Source: Mycolicibacterium boenickei
GTDB taxonomy: Bacteria; Actinomycetota; Actinomycetes; Mycobacteriales; Mycobacteriaceae
Direction of reading: 5' to 3'
NCBI RefSeq assembly: GCF_010731295.1
Contig: NZ_AP022579.1
Coordinates: 434,001-498,000 of the forward strand
Length of the DNA: 64,000 bases
Under the pieces are notes generated by a model. That model was given only the letters and a program-made list of their open reading frames with translations, was not told the DNA's origin and made no database searches. Position 1 is the first letter of the stretch; each line of letters begins with the position of its first letter. Made by a program: the position numbers and the translations under genes. Below are positions 24,301-36,438 of the stretch, piece after piece.

Positions 24301-27300
24301 CGGACGCCCGCCTGAACCTACGTTTATGCGCGGCGCGAGTTGGGCAATCGTGGGTGCGTCGAACAAGGTCCGGACGGCCACCTCAGCGTCAAAGCTGGAG
24401 TTGACGGCGGCGAGTAGCCGCATCGCTGACAGGGAGTCGCCGCCCAGGTCGAAGAAGGAATCATCGACACCAACGCGGTCCAGACCCAGGACCTGGGCGT
24501 AGATGCCCGCGAGGATCTCCTCGGTCGCCGTACTCGGAGCCCGGTAATGATCGGTATCGGCGTAATCGGGTGCCGGCAAAGCACGTGTGTCGAGCTTGCC
24601 GTTGACCGTCAACGGCAACGAATCGAGCACAACAACCGCGGCGGGCACCATATACGACGGCAACCGCTGCGAGAGCTGCGCCCGAACCTCCGACGGCTCC
24701 GCGGTGCCGGTGAGGTAGCCGACCAGACGCTTGTCCCCCGGCTGATCCTCACGGACGATCACCGCCGCCTGCTGCACACCCTCCACACCAGCCAACGCCG
24801 CTTGGATTTCCCCGAGTTCGATGCGGTAGCCACGAATCTTGACCTGATCATCAGCACGACCGGCATACCGCAACTGCCCATCCGGACCCCACGACACCAA
24901 ATCCCCGGTGCGATACATCCGCATCCCAGGAGTCCCAAACGGGCACGCCACAAACCGCGACCCGGTCAGACCAGGACGACCCAGATACCCGGCACCGACA
25001 CCACGGCCGGCCACATACAACTCCCCCACCACCCCCGGGGGCACCAGACGAAGCGACCGATCAAGCACGAACAACCCCGCACCGGGCACCGGCACACCAA
25101 TCGGAACCACCGACGAACCCGCCCGCAACGGCTCACTGATCGTGGCATACACCGTGGTTTCGGTCGGCCCGTAACCATTGATCATCACCCGACCCGGCGC
25201 CCACCGATCCACCACATCCGGCGGGCACGCCTCCGCGGCCACCATCAACGACGACACCGACCCCAGCTTCTCCGGATCCAAAACACCCACCGCAGAAGGG
25301 GTCTGACTCAACACCGTCACACCCTCGCCGACAAGCAGCGCCTCCAGATCCCGCGGCGAACGGGTCGTCTGCTCGGGCACCACCACCAAACGACCACCAA
25401 ACAGCAGCGCGCCCCAGATCTCCCACACCGAATAATCGAACGCCAACGACGAACACGCCGCCCACACCTGCGCCGGCCCGAACTCAACACCAACATCCAT
25501 GCCGTCGAACAACCGCGTCACGTTCTGATGCGTAACGACAACACCTTTGGGCACACCCGTCGTCCCCGACGTATAGATAATGTGCGCCACATCATCAGAG
25601 GCCGGGCCGTCCGCCAGAGGAGTGCCGGGTTGAGAGTCAATCCGAGGATCCTCGATGTCGATCACGGGCACACCGCAGCCGCGCACTCGCTCGGCGAGGT
25701 CAGCCGTGGTGATCACCGCGATCGGCTCGGCATCTCCGAGCATGAACGCGACGCGCGTGTCAGGGACAACAGGATCGATCGGCAGATATGCCGAACCCGA
25801 CTTCAGTATGCCCAAGATCGCGACGATCGCATCGGCGCAACGGCTCATCATCAGACCGACACTGGTGCCCGGGCCTGCTCCTTGTGCGACCAGCAACTGC
25901 GCCAAACGATTCGACGCCTCATCCAATTCCCGATACGACAACGACCGACCATCAAAACTGACCGCCACCGCATCAGGAGCCCGACCCACCTGCGCCGCGA
26001 ACAATTCCGGAATCGACGACTCCACCACCGACCGGGTCAACACCACCCGATGACCCAGCTCATCCAGCCGCGCACTATCAGCCGCATCAAGCACATCCAC
26101 CGACGACAACCGCTGGGCCGGATCAGCCGTCATCGCCACCAGCACCCGCTGCAACCGCTCGATCAAAGTCTCGATAGTGGCCGCATCGAACACGTCCGTA
26201 CGGAACTCGACCGACCCGTCGATGCCGGCCGGTATGCCCGCGTCGTTGAAGCGTTCAGCGAGCGAGAACACCAAATCCATACGGGCCGTTTGCGTTTCGG
26301 CTTCCAGCCGGGTGACTCCAACTCCACCCAACTTCAGCGCGGCTGTGGGGTCGCTTTGCTGCCATGGCAGGTTCTGCCAAGTCAGCATGACCTGCACGAG
26401 CGGATGATGTGTGAGACTGCGGGTCGGGTTGAGCCGCTCCACCAGCACCTCGAACGGCACATCCTGATGCTCGAACGCCGCCAAACTACGCCGCCGCACC
26501 TGGTCCAACAAGTCGGTAACCGTGGGGTCGCCGGCCAGATCCACCCTCAGTACCAACGTGTTGACGAAGAAGCCCACCAGCTCATCCAGCGCGGGCTCCC
26601 CACGTCCGGCAGACGCGATCCCGACGGCCACATCGGTGCTCGCGCTCAGCTGCGCCATGAGCGTCGCCAACGCCGCTTGGACCACCATGAAGCTCGTCGC
26701 ACCGTGTTCGCGGGCCACGCGGGCGATCTGTTGCTGCAATTCGGCAGGCCAATCCACCGTCACACTGGAGCCCTGGTAGTCGGCCACGGGCGGATACGGC
26801 CGATCGGTCGGCAGCTCCAACTGGTCGGGCAACCCCGCCAGCTCGCCCTCCCAGTAGCTCAACTGGCCGGTGATGACGCTGTCGGGGTCAGATATGGATC
26901 CCAACCACTCCTGCTGCCACAGCGTGTAATCGGCGTACTGAACCGGCAGTGGGTCCCAATCCGGCGGCTGCCCCGCACACCGACTGGCGTACGCGGCCGC
27001 GAGATCGACCACCAGCGGGGTCACCGACCAGCCGTCGGCAGCGATATGGTGGACCACTGCCGCCAGCACGTGCTCATTCTCGTCGATACGGAAAAGCGTT
27101 GCCTTGATCGGTATTTCAGTCGTGAGGTCAAAACTGTGACGGGCCGTCTCACCGATCGCCTCTTCGAGGCGCCCTGCGGGCCATCCGCCGGCGTCGACGA
27201 TTCGCCATCCCAGAGCAGCTTGCTCAGCGCCGAGGACCACTTGCTGAGGTATCCCGTCGACCGCGGTGAAAACGGTGCGGAGGCTCTCCTGGCGGACCAC

Positions 27301-30300
27301 GACGTCTGCCAGCGCAGCGCCCAATGCCTCTTCGTCCAGCTGACCACTGAGCCGCAGCGCCACCGCCATGTTGTAGATCGGCGACGGTCCCTGCAACTGC
27401 TCCAAGAACCACAACCGTTGCTGGGCATACGACAACGGCACCATCGCCGGACGATGCCGCGCAGTCAACGGAGGCCGGGCTACGCCGTCCTGGTGCCGAT
27501 TCAGATAGTCGGCCAGCCCGCCGACTGTGGGCGCGTCGAACAGGTAGCGCACCGGCACGTCCCTGCCGAGGGCGGATTGCAGACGCGCACAGACCCGGAT
27601 GGCGATCAGCGAATCGCCGCCGAGGACGAAGAAATCGTCATCGAGCCCCGCCCTACCGAGTCCCAGGACCTCGGTGAACACCTCGGCGACGATCTTTTCC
27701 ATGTCGGTCTCAGGTGCGCGGAACGAGGTGGCGACAAACGTGGGTTCAGGCAGGGCCTTGCGATCGATCTTGCCCGACGAAGTCAGCGGAAACTCGTCGA
27801 GGACCACGATCTGGGACGGCACCATGTACTCGGGCAGCCGATCGGCCAACCATTGGCGGACCGCGGTGACCTTCGAGTTCGTGTGCGGGTCGTTGGCGTA
27901 GCCGCCGCGCTGCCGAGAGTCGGTGGCGGGCTGGTAGAGATCGGTGAGCGCCGGCAGGCTCTGCCCGTCGGCGATGGCGATGAAGACGGCGTCCAATGTG
28001 CCTGGTTCCGCGCCCCAGGTCACCGCGACGTGGTACCCGGCTGCCTCGCCGACCCGGTACACCATTTCGGGAGTGACGACATCATCGGCGGCCGTGGTGT
28101 CGGCGTGAACGAGCGCCTCCACGATGGGAAGCCCAGCGCTCAAGGCTTGTTCGGTCACCACGTCGGTGATCACCCCGGCGCGGGGAATGCCACTGACCCG
28201 CACGGTGGAAGGTTGCCGCGCCGTCAGCTCCGCATGCAGCCCGCTCAGGCCCGCGCAGTCGGCCCACGCCCAGTTCGGGGCACTGGTCAGCGAGCACACC
28301 TGGGTGGGCGCCTTGTGGATGATGACGTCGTAGCGGTACCGGCTCAGCTCATTGTCCGCCTCACCACGTTTGACCTCGATGCCGATACCGCCCACCGACG
28401 GGTGGTCCGCTGCCCACGTGGTGAAGAACTCCGGGGCGAGGAGTAACTCGGGCTCGCCCAGCATGGCGCGTTGCACCCGCTGGCGGATCTCGTCAGTATC
28501 GGTGCCGTTCCGGCTGCGTGCCAGCGCGATACCGGTCTGGAACGCGCCCTGCAGGCTGTGGTTGCGCACATCGCCGACGAACAATGTGCCACCCGGCGCC
28601 AGGAGTTCCACTGCCTTGTCGATGACCTCGGCCAGGTACCCAGCGCTCGGGAAGTACTGGACCACCGAGTTGATCACCACCATGTCGAACTGGTTCTGCG
28701 GTAGCTCTTCGGTGATGTGCGCCGGTCGGGTCAGCAGATGGACCCGGTCTCCCCACGGGTGGCCGACCACCGCCGACTGCAGTTTCTGGATGGTCGGTGC
28801 GGAAAAGTCTGTGCCCCAGTACTCCACGCACTTCGGAGCGAGCTGCGACAGCAACAGGCCCGACCCCACGCCGAGCTCGAGCACCCGCTGCGGCCGCAGC
28901 GCGAGGATCCGGTCCACGGTGGTCGAACGCCACTCCTCCATCTCCTCGAGCGGGATCGGATCGTCGGTGTAGCTGCTGTTCCATCCCCGGAAATCGTTGC
29001 CGAACTCGACCGTGTCGAGATCGGCGTCATAGAGCTCGTCGTAGATGCCTTGCCACTGGTCGACAACGTCGGCGTCGTGGTCGGTGCTGCTGGTCTGCTC
29101 GAGGGCGATGTAGCCGACCAGGTGATCGACACCGGTGCTGCCCCGATGCACGGCCGCGGCCGCGCGTGTGACCTTCGGGCAGGTAAGCAGGGTGTTCTCG
29201 ATCTCGCCCAGTTCCAGTCGCTGCCCTCGCAGCTTGATCTGGGCATCGGCGCGCCCCAGGTATTCCAGGCAACCCGTAGCGGTCCAGCGCACGAGGTCGC
29301 CGGTGCGATACAGCCGCGTCCCCGGTGCGCCAAAGGGGTTGGCCACGAACCGATCCGCCGTCAGGTCGGGCCGGCCGACGTAGCCCCGGGCCACCGCTGG
29401 GCCGGCCAGGTACAGCTCACCCACGACTCCGACCGGAGCGGGATTCAGCCGCGCATCGAGTACGAGCGCGTGGGTCCCCGGAACCGGTGAGCCGATGCGC
29501 ACCGGTTCCCCTGCCGAGAGCGCACTCCAGGTCGACCAGATCGTCACCTCGGTCGGTCCGTATGCGTTGAACATCCGCCGACCGGGCGCCCACGCGGCCA
29601 CCAACTCCGCCGGGCACGCCTCACCACCGGTGACCAACGTGTCCAACCCGTCGATCTGAGCCGGGTCCAGCGTGGCCAACACGGTCGGCGTGATCAATGC
29701 CGCATCGACGCGATGGCCCGACAAAACCTCGGCCAAGGCATCGCCGGCGTAGGAATCCGGGGGTGCCACCACCAGCGCCGCCCTCGCGGCAACGGCCCAC
29801 AGCCACTCGAACACCGAGGCATCGAACGTCGGCGCGGCCACCATCAACACCCGGGATTGCGGACCCACGCCGAGCAGATCGTGGTGCGCGGCTGCCACAC
29901 CCAGTACCCCGGCGTGGGTGATCGCCACACCCTTCGGCGTACCCGTGGAACCCGAAGTGAAGATCACGTACGCCGCATCGTCAACACTCAACGGCGCCAG
30001 TCGATCCGAATCCGTCACGGGATCGGGGCTGTGTTCGGACAGATCGACCACATCCAGCGGAATGACGAGGTGGCCGCCGGTCCCTTCGAGCTCGCCCATG
30101 CCGCGCGTGAGCACGCAAACAGCCTCGGCGGTATCCAGTACGGTGGCGATCCGCTCGGCCGGGTAGGCCGGATCGACCGGTACGTACACTCCACCGGCCT
30201 TGAGCACCGCCCACCACGCGACCACCAACTCGGCGCAGCGCCCCATCGCCACCCCGACGGCGCGCTCAGTGCCCACGCCCGCCTCGATCAACGCCCGAGC

Positions 30301-33300
30301 CAACCGGTTCGAGACCTCGTCCAGCTCCCGGTAGGACAGCTCGCGCTTCCCATCGATTACCGCGATGGCGTCCGGATCAGCGGCAACCGCTGCTGCCAAC
30401 GCGTCCGGCGCCAAGCCCACCAGCGCGCTCACCTCGGCGCCAGACCACTTGTGCAGCACCAGATCCTGCTCATCGTGATCCAGCAGGCCGACCTCGCCCA
30501 CAACCACCGACGAATCGGCAACCACAGCGTCGACCACGCGGCCGAACCAACCCACCAACCGCTCGACGCTGGATCGGTCGTACAGATCTGTGGCATAGGC
30601 GACCGTGCCGGCCGCCATGAGCGCTCCGCGGCCTTCGCCAGGCGCTGCCTTCAGATCGAACAGCGCACTCGCGTCCCCGCTGGGCATTTCACGCAGGTCG
30701 AATTCGAGGTCGAACCGGGCGGTACGGATATCGGCAGTGACCGGCTCGACGTCAAGGCCGTCCAGCTGAATCTCGGGGCGCACGTTGTTCTGGAAGGCCA
30801 ATGCCACCTGGAACAGCGGATGGTGCGACGTGGATCGCGTCGGATTGAGCCGCTCAACCAACAGCTCGAACGGCACATCCTGATTGGCATACGCATCCAG
30901 TGCCTTCTGCCGCACCCGTTCCAACACTTCGCTGAACCGCAGCGCAGGATCGATGCCCACCCGCAGCACCCAGGTGTTGACGAAGAACCCGACCAAATCC
31001 TCGAGTGCCTGATCATTGCGACCGGCGATCGGAGTCCCCAGTGCGAGGTCGTCGCCGACGCCGGCTCGGTGCAGCGCGACGGCGACCGCGGCCTGCAGGA
31101 CCATCGACACCGTTGCGTTGTGTGCGGTGGCGACGGCTTTGATGCCCGCCCAGGCTTCGGGATCGATGCGCAGGTCCACCGCATCGCCGCGATAGCTGGA
31201 CGCGGGCGGGCGTGGCCGATCCGCAGGAAGCGACACCACCTCGGGGAGGTCAGCCAATTCGCGGCGCCAGTACGTCAGCTGGCTGGCGAGCACACTGTCG
31301 GGATCGGACTCGGATCCCAGCCAGCCCTGTTGCCACAGCGTGTAATCGGCGTACTGCACCGGTAACGGTGACCAGGCGGGCGCCTGACCGAGGGTGCGCG
31401 ACCGATAAGCCTCGCCCACATCCCGGGCCATCGGTGCCATCGACCAACCGTCGAAGGCGATGTGGTGCAGGACGATCCCGAGGACGAACTGTTCGGGGCC
31501 CACGGCATAGATCTGGGCCCGGATCGGGATCTCACTGGCCAAGTCGAACGTGTAGCCCGCCAGGGCAGTCAATTCGGCGGCCAGCTCGTCTTCTACCACC
31601 TGCACCATCGCCGGACCGCCGCGTCGCCACAGCCCCGGCTGCGCGGGCAGCACCTTCTGTGACGGCACACCGTCGACGACGCGGAACACTGTGCGCAGCG
31701 ATTCGTGGCGGGCGATCACGTCATCGAGAGCCGCATCGAGTGCACCGAGATCCAGAGCACCGTTGATCCGGAACGCGATCGGCATGTTGTAGGTCGCTGC
31801 CCCGTCCTCGAATCGGTTGAGGAACCACAGCCGCTGTTGCGCGTAGGACAACGGAATCAGGCGAGGGCGCTCGCCCGCCGCCAGCGGCGCACGCCGGTCC
31901 GAATCTTCGCCGACATGTGGCGCCAACTCCGCCACCGTCGGCGCATCGAACAAGGTGCGTACCGCCAACCCGGCGTCCAAACTCGTGTTCACCGCGGCGA
32001 CGACCCGCATCGCCATGATGCTGTCACCGCCGAGATCGAAGAAGGAGTCGTCGATCCCGACCCGATCAAGGCCGAGGGCTTGGGCGAAGATCTCTGCCAG
32101 GGCTTCTTCGGTGGCAGTGGCCGGTGCCCGATACCGATCACCCGTGTATTCGGGAGCGGGTAATGCACGCTTGTCGAGCTTGCCGTTGACGGTGAGCGGC
32201 AACGAATCGAGCACAACGACCGCAGCGGGAACCATGTACGCGGGCAACCGGTCTGCCAGATCCGTCCGTACTCGCGCCGGGTCCGCGGTGCCGGTGATGT
32301 AGCCGACCAGACGCTTGTCACCCGGGCGGTCTTCGCGGACGATCACCGCCGCTTGCTGCACGCCGTCGAAATCTGCCAGCACTGTTTGGATTTCGCCGAG
32401 TTCGATGCGGTACCCGTGGATCTTGACCTGCTCATCAGCGCGGCCCGCATACCGCAATTGCCCGTCCGGACCCCACGACACCAGGTCGCCGGTGCGATAC
32501 ATCCGAGTGCCGGGTGCTCCGAACGGGCAAGGGACGAAACGAGATCCGGTCAGGCCTGCCCGGCCCAGATAACCGACCCCGACACCACGGCCGGCCACAT
32601 AAAGCTCACCCACGACACCGGCCGGAACTTCCCGCAACCACCGGTCAAGAACGAACAACGCCGCACCCGGCACCGGCACACCGATCGGCACCGACTTCGC
32701 GCCGGTCTGCATGGGCGAGCTGATCGTGGCGTACACCGTCGTCTCCGTCGGCCCGTATCCATTGATCATCACCCGACCGGGAGCCCACCGATCCACCACA
32801 TCTTGCGGACACGGCTCGGCAGCCACCATCAACGCCGACACCGATCCCAACTTCTCCGGCGACAACATCCCTACAGCAGAGGGTGTTTGGCTCAGCACCG
32901 TGACGTGCTCACCGGCGAGGAGGGCGTGCAGATCCTCCGGCGAACGGGTGGTCTGCTCCGGCACCACCACCAGACGCCCGCCGTGGAGCAGTGCGCCCCA
33001 CATCTCCCACACCGAGTAGTCGAAAGCCAACGACGAGCATGCCGCCCACACCTGCTGCGCGCCCAACTCGAAACCGACGTCCATCCCATCGAACAACCTG
33101 GTCACGTTCTGATGAGTCACCGCAACACCTTTGGGCACACCCGTCGTCCCCGAGGTGTAAATGATGTGCGCCACATCATCTGGAGCCGGACCCGGCAGCG
33201 CCGAACTCGATTCGGCGTCAATGCGAGGATCGGCCACATCGATGACGGGAACACCACAATCAGCCAGCCGACCGCTCAACTCAGCCGTCGTCAGCACCGC

Positions 33301-34971
33301 CACCGGAGCCGCGTCGGCCAGCATGAATTCGACCCGCGCATCCGGCACCACCGGATCCATCGGCAGATAGGCCGCCCCCGACTTGAGCACCCCCAGGATC
33401 GCGACAATCGCATCGGCCGAACGCCCCGTCAACAACCCCACGCAGCTACCAGGGCCGGCACCCTCGGCAACCAACAAACGCGCCAACCGATTCGACGCCT
33501 CATCCAACTCCCGATAAGACAACGACCGACCATCAAAACTGATCGCGACCGCATCAGGAGCCCGAACCACCTGCGCCGCGAACGCCTCCGGAATCGACAC
33601 CTCAGACACCGGCGAAGCCAACACCGCCCGATGACCCAGCTCATCCAGATGCATCTGCTCAGCAACATCGAGCACGTCGATCGACGACAGCAAGCCATCC
33701 GGATCGGCTGCCATGGCAGCCAACACCCTCTCCAACCGCGCCGCGAGGTCGGAGACCTCGAAATTGGAGAACGGCTGACCCGACCCCATGGTGCTGAACA
33801 GCAGATCATCTCCAGCGCTGGAGAAGATCAGGCCGAAGCCCCCGACCACGCCTGCGTTGGTCAACGATGCCGTTGCCTGCGCACCGCCGAAGTCCAACGT
33901 GAATGTCGAAGGAAGGAAGTTCACGCTCACCCGATTGGCCATCTGTCCCGCAGCCCGGGGATTGACCTTGCGCTCAAGCGCGTGGACCGGGAACCGTTGA
34001 TGCTGAACGGCCTCTTGTATGCGCGCCTCGACGTGTTCGATGAAATCCGACACCGATGCTGCCGGTGAAGCCGTCAACACCAGCGGCACGACCCCGGCCA
34101 CCATCCCCGGGAGGGTCCGTGACTCGGGCAGCACCCGACGACTTACGGGGAAGTCGAGTACGACATCGGAACCGTCAGCACACCATCCGCGCACGAGGAG
34201 TGCGCACGCCGCGGTGACGACCGTCGAGCGAGGAACGTTTTTCGACCGGGCCAGACCGTCGAGGCTGCGGAGCAAGCTGGATTCCAATTGCACTGGGGCC
34301 GTGGGCCAGTGCACCCGTTCGTCGTCGGTGTTCTCGGTGGACCACGGCTGTCGATCGGTTTCCGGTGGAAGGTGTCGGTTCCAGTACTCCTCGTCCTCGC
34401 GGTAGTCACCGGACGCTTCGTATTCGGACTCACAGGCGATCAGATCCGACAGCGAACCGAAGATCGCCGGCGGTATCGGCGCGCCCGTGACGAGCGCTGA
34501 ATACACCGACGCCAGCCGGGAGCCGACGAGCGCGATACCGGTTCCGTCGAGAACGATGTGGTGGCAGCACGCAAGAAGGAAATGCTCGTCAACGCGGGTC
34601 CGAAAGAGCGCGCATTTGAACAGTGGGCCCGTCAGGGGCAGGGGCGTACGTTCGATGTCCGCCGCCATGTCCCGAGCTTCCTGCTCAGGATCGGCGGCGC
34701 CGGTCAAGTCGTGGAAATCCAGGGCGATTGTCGGGTAGTCGACCGCGGTCTGGAGCACCTGCCCGTCCGACTCGAAGAACGTGGCCCGCATCGGTTCGGC
34801 CTCGCCGATCACACGAGAGATCGCCCATTCGAGGGCGTCGCGGTCTACCTCACCCACGATCTTCACGAACAGCCCGAGTTGCCACTCCGTACCCGAGCGG
34901 GCGACGTCCTGCGCAAGCCAAATGTCGAGCTGTGCGCGTGTTACCGGCAGCGCCTGTTCAACGTGCTGCAT
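15394..34971 (-). CDS. Non-ribosomal peptide synthetase, modules 1-5, N-methylating, acyl-starter
   Basis: 6525 aa. It opens with a condensation domain (CCHHIVLDG near residue 135), as in lipopeptide synthetases whose starter C domain joins a fatty acyl group to residue 1. Order: C-A-T, C-A(NMT)-T, C-A-T, C-A-T, C-A(NMT)-T, C. Carrier serines lie near 983, 2453, 3513, 4566 and 6021. N-methyltransferase inserts inside A2 and A5 carry VLELGVGSG near 2029 and 5600. Hand-read pocket codes: A1, A3 and A4 all DYWSMAGVYK; A2 DAFLVGAIWK; A5 DAFIAGLIWK. The last C domain (HHIAADGWS near 6209) has no A domain and must work with the A domain opening the next protein. GGGAG lies 6 nt before the ATG. Predicted product: acyl-Val-MeLeu-Val-Val-MeLeu, by colinearity with fortuitine. 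The A3 and A4 regions share a 1.2-kb apparently identical DNA block. Confidence 0.95.
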   Translation of the reverse strand: MQHVEQALPVTRAQLDIWLAQDVARSGTEWQLGLFVKIVGEVDRDALEWAISRVIGEAEPMRATFFESDGQVLQTAVDYPTIALDFHDLTGAADPEQEARDMAADIERTPLPLTGPLFKCALFRTRVDEHFLLACCHHIVLDGTGIALVGSRLASVYSALVTGAPIPPAIFGSLSDLIACESEYEASGDYREDEEYWNRHLPPETDRQPWSTENTDDERVHWPTAPVQLESSLLRSLDGLARSKNVPRSTVVTAACALLVRGWCADGSDVVLDFPVSRRVLPESRTLPGMVAGVVPLVLTASPAASVSDFIEHVEARIQEAVQHQRFPVHALERKVNPRAAGQMANRVSVNFLPSTFTLDFGGAQATASLTNAGVVGGFGLIFSSAGDDLLFSTMGSGQPFSNFEVSDLAARLERVLAAMAADPDGLLSSIDVLDVAEQMHLDELGHRAVLASPVSEVSIPEAFAAQVVRAPDAVAISFDGRSLSYRELDEASNRLARLLVAEGAGPGSCVGLLTGRSADAIVAILGVLKSGAAYLPMDPVVPDARVEFMLADAAPVAVLTTAELSGRLADCGVPVIDVADPRIDAESSSALPGPAPDDVAHIIYTSGTTGVPKGVAVTHQNVTRLFDGMDVGFELGAQQVWAACSSLAFDYSVWEMWGALLHGGRLVVVPEQTTRSPEDLHALLAGEHVTVLSQTPSAVGMLSPEKLGSVSALMVAAEPCPQDVVDRWAPGRVMINGYGPTETTVYATISSPMQTGAKSVPIGVPVPGAALFVLDRWLREVPAGVVGELYVAGRGVGVGYLGRAGLTGSRFVPCPFGAPGTRMYRTGDLVSWGPDGQLRYAGRADEQVKIHGYRIELGEIQTVLADFDGVQQAAVIVREDRPGDKRLVGYITGTADPARVRTDLADRLPAYMVPAAVVVLDSLPLTVNGKLDKRALPAPEYTGDRYRAPATATEEALAEIFAQALGLDRVGIDDSFFDLGGDSIMAMRVVAAVNTSLDAGLAVRTLFDAPTVAELAPHVGEDSDRRAPLAAGERPRLIPLSYAQQRLWFLNRFEDGAATYNMPIAFRINGALDLGALDAALDDVIARHESLRTVFRVVDGVPSQKVLPAQPGLWRRGGPAMVQVVEDELAAELTALAGYTFDLASEIPIRAQIYAVGPEQFVLGIVLHHIAFDGWSMAPMARDVGEAYRSRTLGQAPAWSPLPVQYADYTLWQQGWLGSESDPDSVLASQLTYWRRELADLPEVVSLPADRPRPPASSYRGDAVDLRIDPEAWAGIKAVATAHNATVSMVLQAAVAVALHRAGVGDDLALGTPIAGRNDQALEDLVGFFVNTWVLRVGIDPALRFSEVLERVRQKALDAYANQDVPFELLVERLNPTRSTSHHPLFQVALAFQNNVRPEIQLDGLDVEPVTADIRTARFDLEFDLREMPSGDASALFDLKAAPGEGRGALMAAGTVAYATDLYDRSSVERLVGWFGRVVDAVVADSSVVVGEVGLLDHDEQDLVLHKWSGAEVSALVGLAPDALAAAVAADPDAIAVIDGKRELSYRELDEVSNRLARALIEAGVGTERAVGVAMGRCAELVVAWWAVLKAGGVYVPVDPAYPAERIATVLDTAEAVCVLTRGMGELEGTGGHLVIPLDVVDLSEHSPDPVTDSDRLAPLSVDDAAYVIFTSGSTGTPKGVAITHAGVLGVAAAHHDLLGVGPQSRVLMVAAPTFDASVFEWLWAVAARAALVVAPPDSYAGDALAEVLSGHRVDAALITPTVLATLDPAQIDGLDTLVTGGEACPAELVAAWAPGRRMFNAYGPTEVTIWSTWSALSAGEPVRIGSPVPGTHALVLDARLNPAPVGVVGELYLAGPAVARGYVGRPDLTADRFVANPFGAPGTRLYRTGDLVRWTATGCLEYLGRADAQIKLRGQRLELGEIENTLLTCPKVTRAAAAVHRGSTGVDHLVGYIALEQTSSTDHDADVVDQWQGIYDELYDADLDTVEFGNDFRGWNSSYTDDPIPLEEMEEWRSTTVDRILALRPQRVLELGVGSGLLLSQLAPKCVEYWGTDFSAPTIQKLQSAVVGHPWGDRVHLLTRPAHITEELPQNQFDMVVINSVVQYFPSAGYLAEVIDKAVELLAPGGTLFVGDVRNHSLQGAFQTGIALARSRNGTDTDEIRQRVQRAMLGEPELLLAPEFFTTWAADHPSVGGIGIEVKRGEADNELSRYRYDVIIHKAPTQVCSLTSAPNWAWADCAGLSGLHAELTARQPSTVRVSGIPRAGVITDVVTEQALSAGLPIVEALVHADTTAADDVVTPEMVYRVGEAAGYHVAVTWGAEPGTLDAVFIAIADGQSLPALTDLYQPATDSRQRGGYANDPHTNSKVTAVRQWLADRLPEYMVPSQIVVLDEFPLTSSGKIDRKALPEPTFVATSFRAPETDMEKIVAEVFTEVLGLGRAGLDDDFFVLGGDSLIAIRVCARLQSALGRDVPVRYLFDAPTVGGLADYLNRHQDGVARPPLTARHRPAMVPLSYAQQRLWFLEQLQGPSPIYNMAVALRLSGQLDEEALGAALADVVVRQESLRTVFTAVDGIPQQVVLGAEQAALGWRIVDAGGWPAGRLEEAIGETARHSFDLTTEIPIKATLFRIDENEHVLAAVVHHIAADGWSVTPLVVDLAAAYASRCAGQPPDWDPLPVQYADYTLWQQEWLGSISDPDSVITGQLSYWEGELAGLPDQLELPTDRPYPPVADYQGSSVTVDWPAELQQQIARVAREHGATSFMVVQAALATLMAQLSASTDVAVGIASAGRGEPALDELVGFFVNTLVLRVDLAGDPTVTDLLDQVRRRSLAAFEHQDVPFEVLVERLNPTRSLTHHPLVQVMLTWQNLPWQQSDPTAALKLGGVGVTRLEAETQTARMDLVFSLAERFNDAGIPAGIDGSVEFRTDVFDAATIETLIERLQRVLVAMTADPAQRLSSVDVLDAADSARLDELGHRVVLTRSVVESSIPELFAAQVGRAPDAVAVSFDGRSLSYRELDEASNRLAQLLVAQGAGPGTSVGLMMSRCADAIVAILGILKSGSAYLPIDPVVPDTRVAFMLGDAEPIAVITTADLAERVRGCGVPVIDIEDPRIDSQPGTPLADGPASDDVAHIIYTSGTTGVPKGVVVTHQNVTRLFDGMDVGVEFGPAQVWAACSSLAFDYSVWEIWGALLFGGRLVVVPEQTTRSPRDLEALLVGEGVTVLSQTPSAVGVLDPEKLGSVSSLMVAAEACPPDVVDRWAPGRVMINGYGPTETTVYATISEPLRAGSSVVPIGVPVPGAGLFVLDRSLRLVPPGVVGELYVAGRGVGAGYLGRPGLTGSRFVACPFGTPGMRMYRTGDLVSWGPDGQLRYAGRADDQVKIRGYRIELGEIQAALAGVEGVQQAAVIVREDQPGDKRLVGYLTGTAEPSEVRAQLSQRLPSYMVPAAVVVLDSLPLTVNGKLDTRALPAPDYADTDHYRAPSTATEEILAGIYAQVLGLDRVGVDDSFFDLGGDSLSAMRLLAAVNSSFDAEVAVRTLFDAPTIAQLAPRINVGSGGRPRLVPQHRPAVIPLSYAQQRLWFLEQLQGPSAIYNMAVALRLDGSLNADALGQSLADVVGRHESLRTMFGAVDGVPQQMIVPVGQAELGWQVVDATGWSADRLEEAAGAVARHSFDLTAEIPLRATLFRVDEDRHVLVAVVHHIAADGWSITPFVADLGSAYGSRCAGQPPNWSPLPVQYADYTLWQQGWLGSESDPDSVIATQLAYWEQALEGLPERLELPTDRTYPPVADYQGSSVVVDWSVELQQQVARVAREHNATSFMVVQAALAALLAQLSASSDVAVGIATAGRSDPSLDELVGFFVNTVVLRLDLAGDPTVSDLLDQVRQRGLAALDHQDVPFELLVERLNPTRSLTHHPLVQVMVSWQNFATEQASSLDLGEVQATPLDAETRTARMDLVFSLAERFGEAGAPAGIGGVVEFRTDVFDAATIETLIERLQRVLVAMTADPARRLSSVDVLDAADSARLDELGHRVVLTRSVVESSIPELFAAQVERAQGATAVSFEGRSMTYRELDEASNRLAHLLMDQGAGPGECVALLLERSAQAIVAILAVLKSGAAYLPIDPGHPDSRIEFMLADAMPVVAVTMGDLADRLGGCGVPVVEVDDPRIDAQSSSALPVPAPDDVAHIIYTSGTTGVPKGVVVTHQNVTRLFDGMDVGVEFGPAQVWAACSSLAFDYSVWEIWGALLFGGRLVVVPEQTTRSPRDLEALLVGEGVTVLSQTPSAVGVLDPEKLGSVSSLMVAAEACPPDVVDRWAPGRVMINGYGPTETTVYATISEPLRAGSSVVPIGVPVPGAGLFVLDRSLRLVPPGVVGELYVAGRGVGAGYLGRPGLTGSRFVACPFGTPGMRMYRTGDLVSWGPDGQLRYAGRADDQVKIRGYRIELGEIQAALAGVEGVQQAAVIVREDQPGDKRLVGYLTGTAEPSEVRAQLSQRLPSYMVPAAVVVLDSLPLTVNGKLDTRALPAPDYADTDHYRAPSTATEEILAGIYAQVLGLDRVGVDDSFFDLGGDSLSAMRLLAAVNSHLDVDLAVRTLFDAPTVAQLALRIISGTSERRPLVPQQRPAVIPLSYAQQRLWFLNRFEGGVATYNMPIAFRINGAVDLDALGAALDDVIDRHESLRTVFPDVDGVPSQKVLAAEPGLWRRGGPTLVRVAEDQKDAVMAELVALAGYRFDLATEIPIRAQIYEVGPEQYVLGIVLHHIAFDGWSMAPMVKDVGIAYAARCAGQTPDWSPLPVQYADYSLWQREHLGDLDDPGSRIAEQLSYWRKELAGLPEVVSLPTDRPRPPVPSYRGDGVELRIDPESWAGIKAVAAEHNVTTSMVLQAVMSVVLHRAGVGEDIALGTPIAGRNDQALQELVGFFVNTWVLRVGLNSQQRFSDVLDQVRQKALDGYTNQDVPFELLVEQLNPARSTSHHPLFQVALVFQNNVRPEVALEGAGIEPMSMVTRTAKFDLDVDIREVPDERSGAPMAAGVLTYATDLFDRSTIEHLVGWFGRVVEAVVADSSVVVGEVGLLGDDERNLVLQRWSGAGVDARVGLAPELLAAAVAAQPDGLAVLDGPRQFTYRELDEASNRLARVLIEAGVGPERAVGVAISRSVELVIAWWAVLKAGGVYVPVDRTHPADRISTVLDTVEAACVLTRGADPVAGAGTRPVLDTEALDLSRRSAEPITDEDRLAPLTTDDAAYAIFTSGSTGTPKGVAISHAGLLGVAAATRELLGVGAGARVLMVAAPTFDASVFEWLWATASQAALVVASPDSYAGDALTAVIEDQQVEAAIITPTVVATLDRSRLGGLTTLATGGEACPAELAAAWAPGRRMFNLYGPTEVTIWATWSAVAAGEPVRIGAPVPGTRALVLDGRLNPVPVGVVGELYLTGPVLARGYVGRSDLTADRFVANPFGAPGTRLYRTGDLVRWNETGSLEYLGRADAQVKLRGQRLELGEIENTLLACPQVNRAAAAVYHDDTADHLVAYVALERASNADHDAEVVDQWQTVYDELYDADLEVSDFGSDFRGWNSSYTSDPIPLEQMEEWRSGAVDRILALRPQRVLELGVGSGLVLSQVAPKCVEYWGTDFSAPTIRTLESAVAGQPWGDRIRLRVQPADVVDGLPDGYFDTIIINSVIQYFPNAAYLTEVMDQAVTLLAPGGTLFVGDVRNHSLQGAFQTGIALVRSGSDADTDEIRQRVQRAIIGEPELLLAPEFFTTWAADHPSVGGIGIQVKRGEADNELTRYRYDVAVHKSAAGIRSLAGAPVWNWSDCAGLAGLRAELTAQRPSTVRVSAIPRAGVIADVITEQALADGQPLADALAEAAAPSANGVTPELLYRLGEAAGYLVAVTWGPQPGTLDALFVDGADHAEVPVLTDLYLSQGGSQERSAYANDPDTNSKVSEVRQWLAGRLPEYMVPSQIVVLEEFPLTSSGKIDRKALPEPVFTAATFRPPQTPTEKTVAEVFAEVLGLDRVGLDDDFFALGGDSLIAIRVSARLQSALGKDVPVRYLFDAPTVGRLAVCLDRQQADAVRPPLQVMPRPQTIPLSYAQQRLWFFDQLNGPSPVYNLAVGLRLTGDLDPVALGQALGDVVGRHESLRTMFTLAGEVPQQLVVSAENARMQWQVVDAVGWPADRLVEAASAVARHPFDLSAELPLKATLFRVAPDEHVLVAVVHHIAADGWSVTPLVADLGAAYASRCAGQMPDWSPLPVQYADYTLWQRSYLGDLADPDSRISGQLAYWEQALAGMPERLELPTDRPYPPVADYEGGSLAVEWPVELQQRIARVAREQNATSFMVVQAGLALLLSKLSASPDVAVGISIAGRNDPALDRLVGFFVNTLVLRVDFSGDPTIGELLEQVRQRGLAAFEHQDVPFEVVVDRVNPTRSLTHHPLVQVMLSWQNLEWQHTADVAGGLALGDVQVTPLPAQTHTARTDLTFALGERWTETGEPAGIGGTVEFRTDVYDEATVMRLTDRLRKVLMAMTAEVEAAS
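21241..22437. repeat. 1197-bp direct repeat, copy in NRPS module 4
   Basis: Base by base this block reads the same as 24400-25596 (constant offset 3159), and all frames translate identically. It covers the A4 adenylation core from after the A3 ATP motif through the carrier domain. Identity breaks sharply at both ends: T versus A just before 21241, and C versus A just after 22437. The flanking module sequence is clearly diverged, so recent conversion or duplication of an internal segment is likely. Confidence 0.93.
24400..25596. repeat. 1197-bp direct repeat, copy in NRPS module 3
   Basis: Partner of 21241-22437. It encodes the A3 adenylation core and carrier domain, so modules 3 and 4 must select the same amino acid. 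The A-domain N-terminal part and the condensation domains outside the block differ between the two modules. Confidence 0.93.
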
Positions 34972-35014
34972 CAGACTCTCCCACCGCGAATTCTTCTGTT
35001 AGCCCCCCGGCCCT

Positions 35015-35245
35015 TCAGCTGTCAGACCCCTGGCTCTGCGCCAACCTGTCGCGCAGGCTCTTCGGCCGGATATCCGGCCAGTTCTGTTCGATGTAGTCGA
35101 GACACGCCGCTCGGTCAGCTTCGCCGTACGCCACCTTCCAGCCGGCCGGAACATCGGCGAAGGTCGGCCACAGGCTGTGTTGCTCCTCATCGTTGATAAG
35201 GACAAGAAAACGACCGTTGTCGTCGTCAAACGGATTGATGCTCAC
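35015..35245 (-). CDS. MbtH-like NRPS accessory protein
   Basis: A 76-aa protein with the complete MbtH signature: [10 protein letters not shown] at the start, then QHSLWP, VPAGW and, near the end, RPKSLRDRL. MbtH proteins bind adenylation domains and help them fold and work. An ATG exists at 35260, but the GTG at 35245 has a strong GGGGAGG site 6 nt upstream and gives the usual family start (MSINPFDDD), so I chose it. It is the first gene of the operon, 43 bp before the 6525-aa synthetase, which fits a dedicated partner of this assembly line. Confidence 0.95.
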   Translation of the reverse strand: MSINPFDDDNGRFLVLINDEEQHSLWPTFADVPAGWKVAYGEADRAACLDYIEQNWPDIRPKSLRDRLAQSQGSDS

Positions 35246-35251
35246 CCTGGT

Positions 35252-35258
35252 CCTCCCC
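35252..35258 (-). promoter_or_regulatory. Ribosome binding site deciding the mbtH-like start
   Basis: The minus strand reads GGGGAGG 6 nt before the GTG at 35245. This site lies inside the longer ORF that begins at 35260 and so argues against that start. Confidence 0.75.
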
Positions 35259-35264
35259 ATCGTC

Positions 35265-35354
35265 GAGTGGGCCAGTAAAAAACGCTGGAGAAACCGACAC
35301 CGGGCGTCCAGCCCCGCACCTTGTTCTCACCATGTCTGTTTCTTTGGCCCACTC
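35265..35354. repeat. 10-bp inverted repeat in the presumed NRPS leader
   Basis: GAGTGGGCCA at 35265-35274 is repeated inverted as TGGCCCACTC at 35345-35354, with 70 nt between. If transcribed toward mbtH it could fold into a large stem. The function is unknown and chance is possible. Confidence 0.3.
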
Positions 35355-36438
35355 CAGCTATGACGTGTCTAGTTGCAGAGCGCCAGCATATCCACATCTT
35401 CTTGACGGGGGTGCAGAAATTAGCGATCCGGGAATTTCCAGTTGCTACGCCGAGCGTATTCACCTTCTTCATCAACCCGCCGGCCAGTGGTGAGCAAATA
35501 GTTCTCAACATTCACCGCCACACCCCGGGAACCCGCCCGGCCCGGGACCTTCACGAGCCACCGGAGACGGAAACGTCATCCTCGACTCAAATGGCTTCCG
35601 CAACCCCTGGCGCAAAACGCCTTCACTCCGGATGACGGCCTCGATCCGTGGCCGAATTCCTCCCAGGCGTCGCAGTCGGCAGCGCCTGCCGAGGCGCGCC
35701 CACCTGATGGCCTTGGCGGCCTCTCGGACGCAATAACCAGGCGATTCCCAGCGGCAATACACCAAGGACGCAGTATTCGGGAACCGTCCGTCCGGCTGTT
35801 CCACGGAGGGCTGCGCGGCAGCTCGGTCATTCCGGAACAGACCCGGGCGTACGTGCGGAACGCCCGATGGGCCAGCGCCACACACGGCATTGGCGGCGCC
35901 TCTGCGATCGCCACCGATTCAATAACACATGTGTAGTTCTATCCAGCGAAGTGGAGCGCAAAAGAACGAAGGCACGGACTGCGCCCAACTACCGGTTATG
36001 GCTAGTTCGGCACTCATCGTGAGGCTTCAGCAAAATCTGCGCGAGACAACCATAGATCGCTACTCACCGGGAATCACGATCGGAACGCGTGAGCGACAGT
36101 TAGCCACGCAATCCATAGCCCCTTTATCAAGATCAGGGTTTTCAGAGTTTTCGATTGCAAACACCAGCGAACAATTGCCACGGAATCGACGGCACCTGAG
36201 CGTCACCGAGTTGATCTACATCGCCGCATCTTGGACGCCACCCATCAGCGTCGAACCGAGGGCCGTTCGCGCAATAAGTGCGCCGAGTTGCAGAACCAGT
36301 AAACATTATTAGTTGACTAGTGAAATAAAACTAACATTTAATTGCTGGCAGCGTCATTTTTCATCGGCCGTCCGGCACTCGGGGCGAACCTTGAGAAGTT
36401 CGCTCGGCGCGGACCACGATCCGACTTCGCCGGGATCC

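Larger units (their letters stand above)
35246..36438. other. 1.2-kb region without a convincing gene upstream of the NRPS operon
   Basis: Between the RecQ stop and the mbtH-like start no ORF shows codon use or motifs that I can support. Candidates of 126 aa (35505-35885, minus) and 127 aa (35929-36312, plus) resemble nothing I know and are rich in Arg, Ser and Pro, as spurious frames are. An AT-rich block lies at about 36295-36360. The NRPS promoter is presumably in this stretch, since RecQ reads in the same direction and ends far away, but I cannot point to a -10/-35 pair. The mbtH-proximal end holds a 10-bp inverted repeat (listed separately). Confidence 0.6.

Noticed and set aside
24547..28446. 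1299-aa open frame on the plus strand, antisense to the large NRPS
   Set aside because: It has a His/Arg/Pro-rich composition typical of the reverse complement of GC-rich coding sequence, no domain, and its first third repeats because of the 1.2-kb duplicated block. The minus-strand NRPS explains it fully.
1..35245. Glycopeptidolipid (mps1/mps2) or mycobactin/exochelin locus
   Set aside because: Glycopeptidolipid synthetases make a tetrapeptide with D residues and need E and reductase domains plus glycosyltransferases, none of which are here. No salicylate, hydroxyornithine or hydroxylysine genes are present for siderophores.
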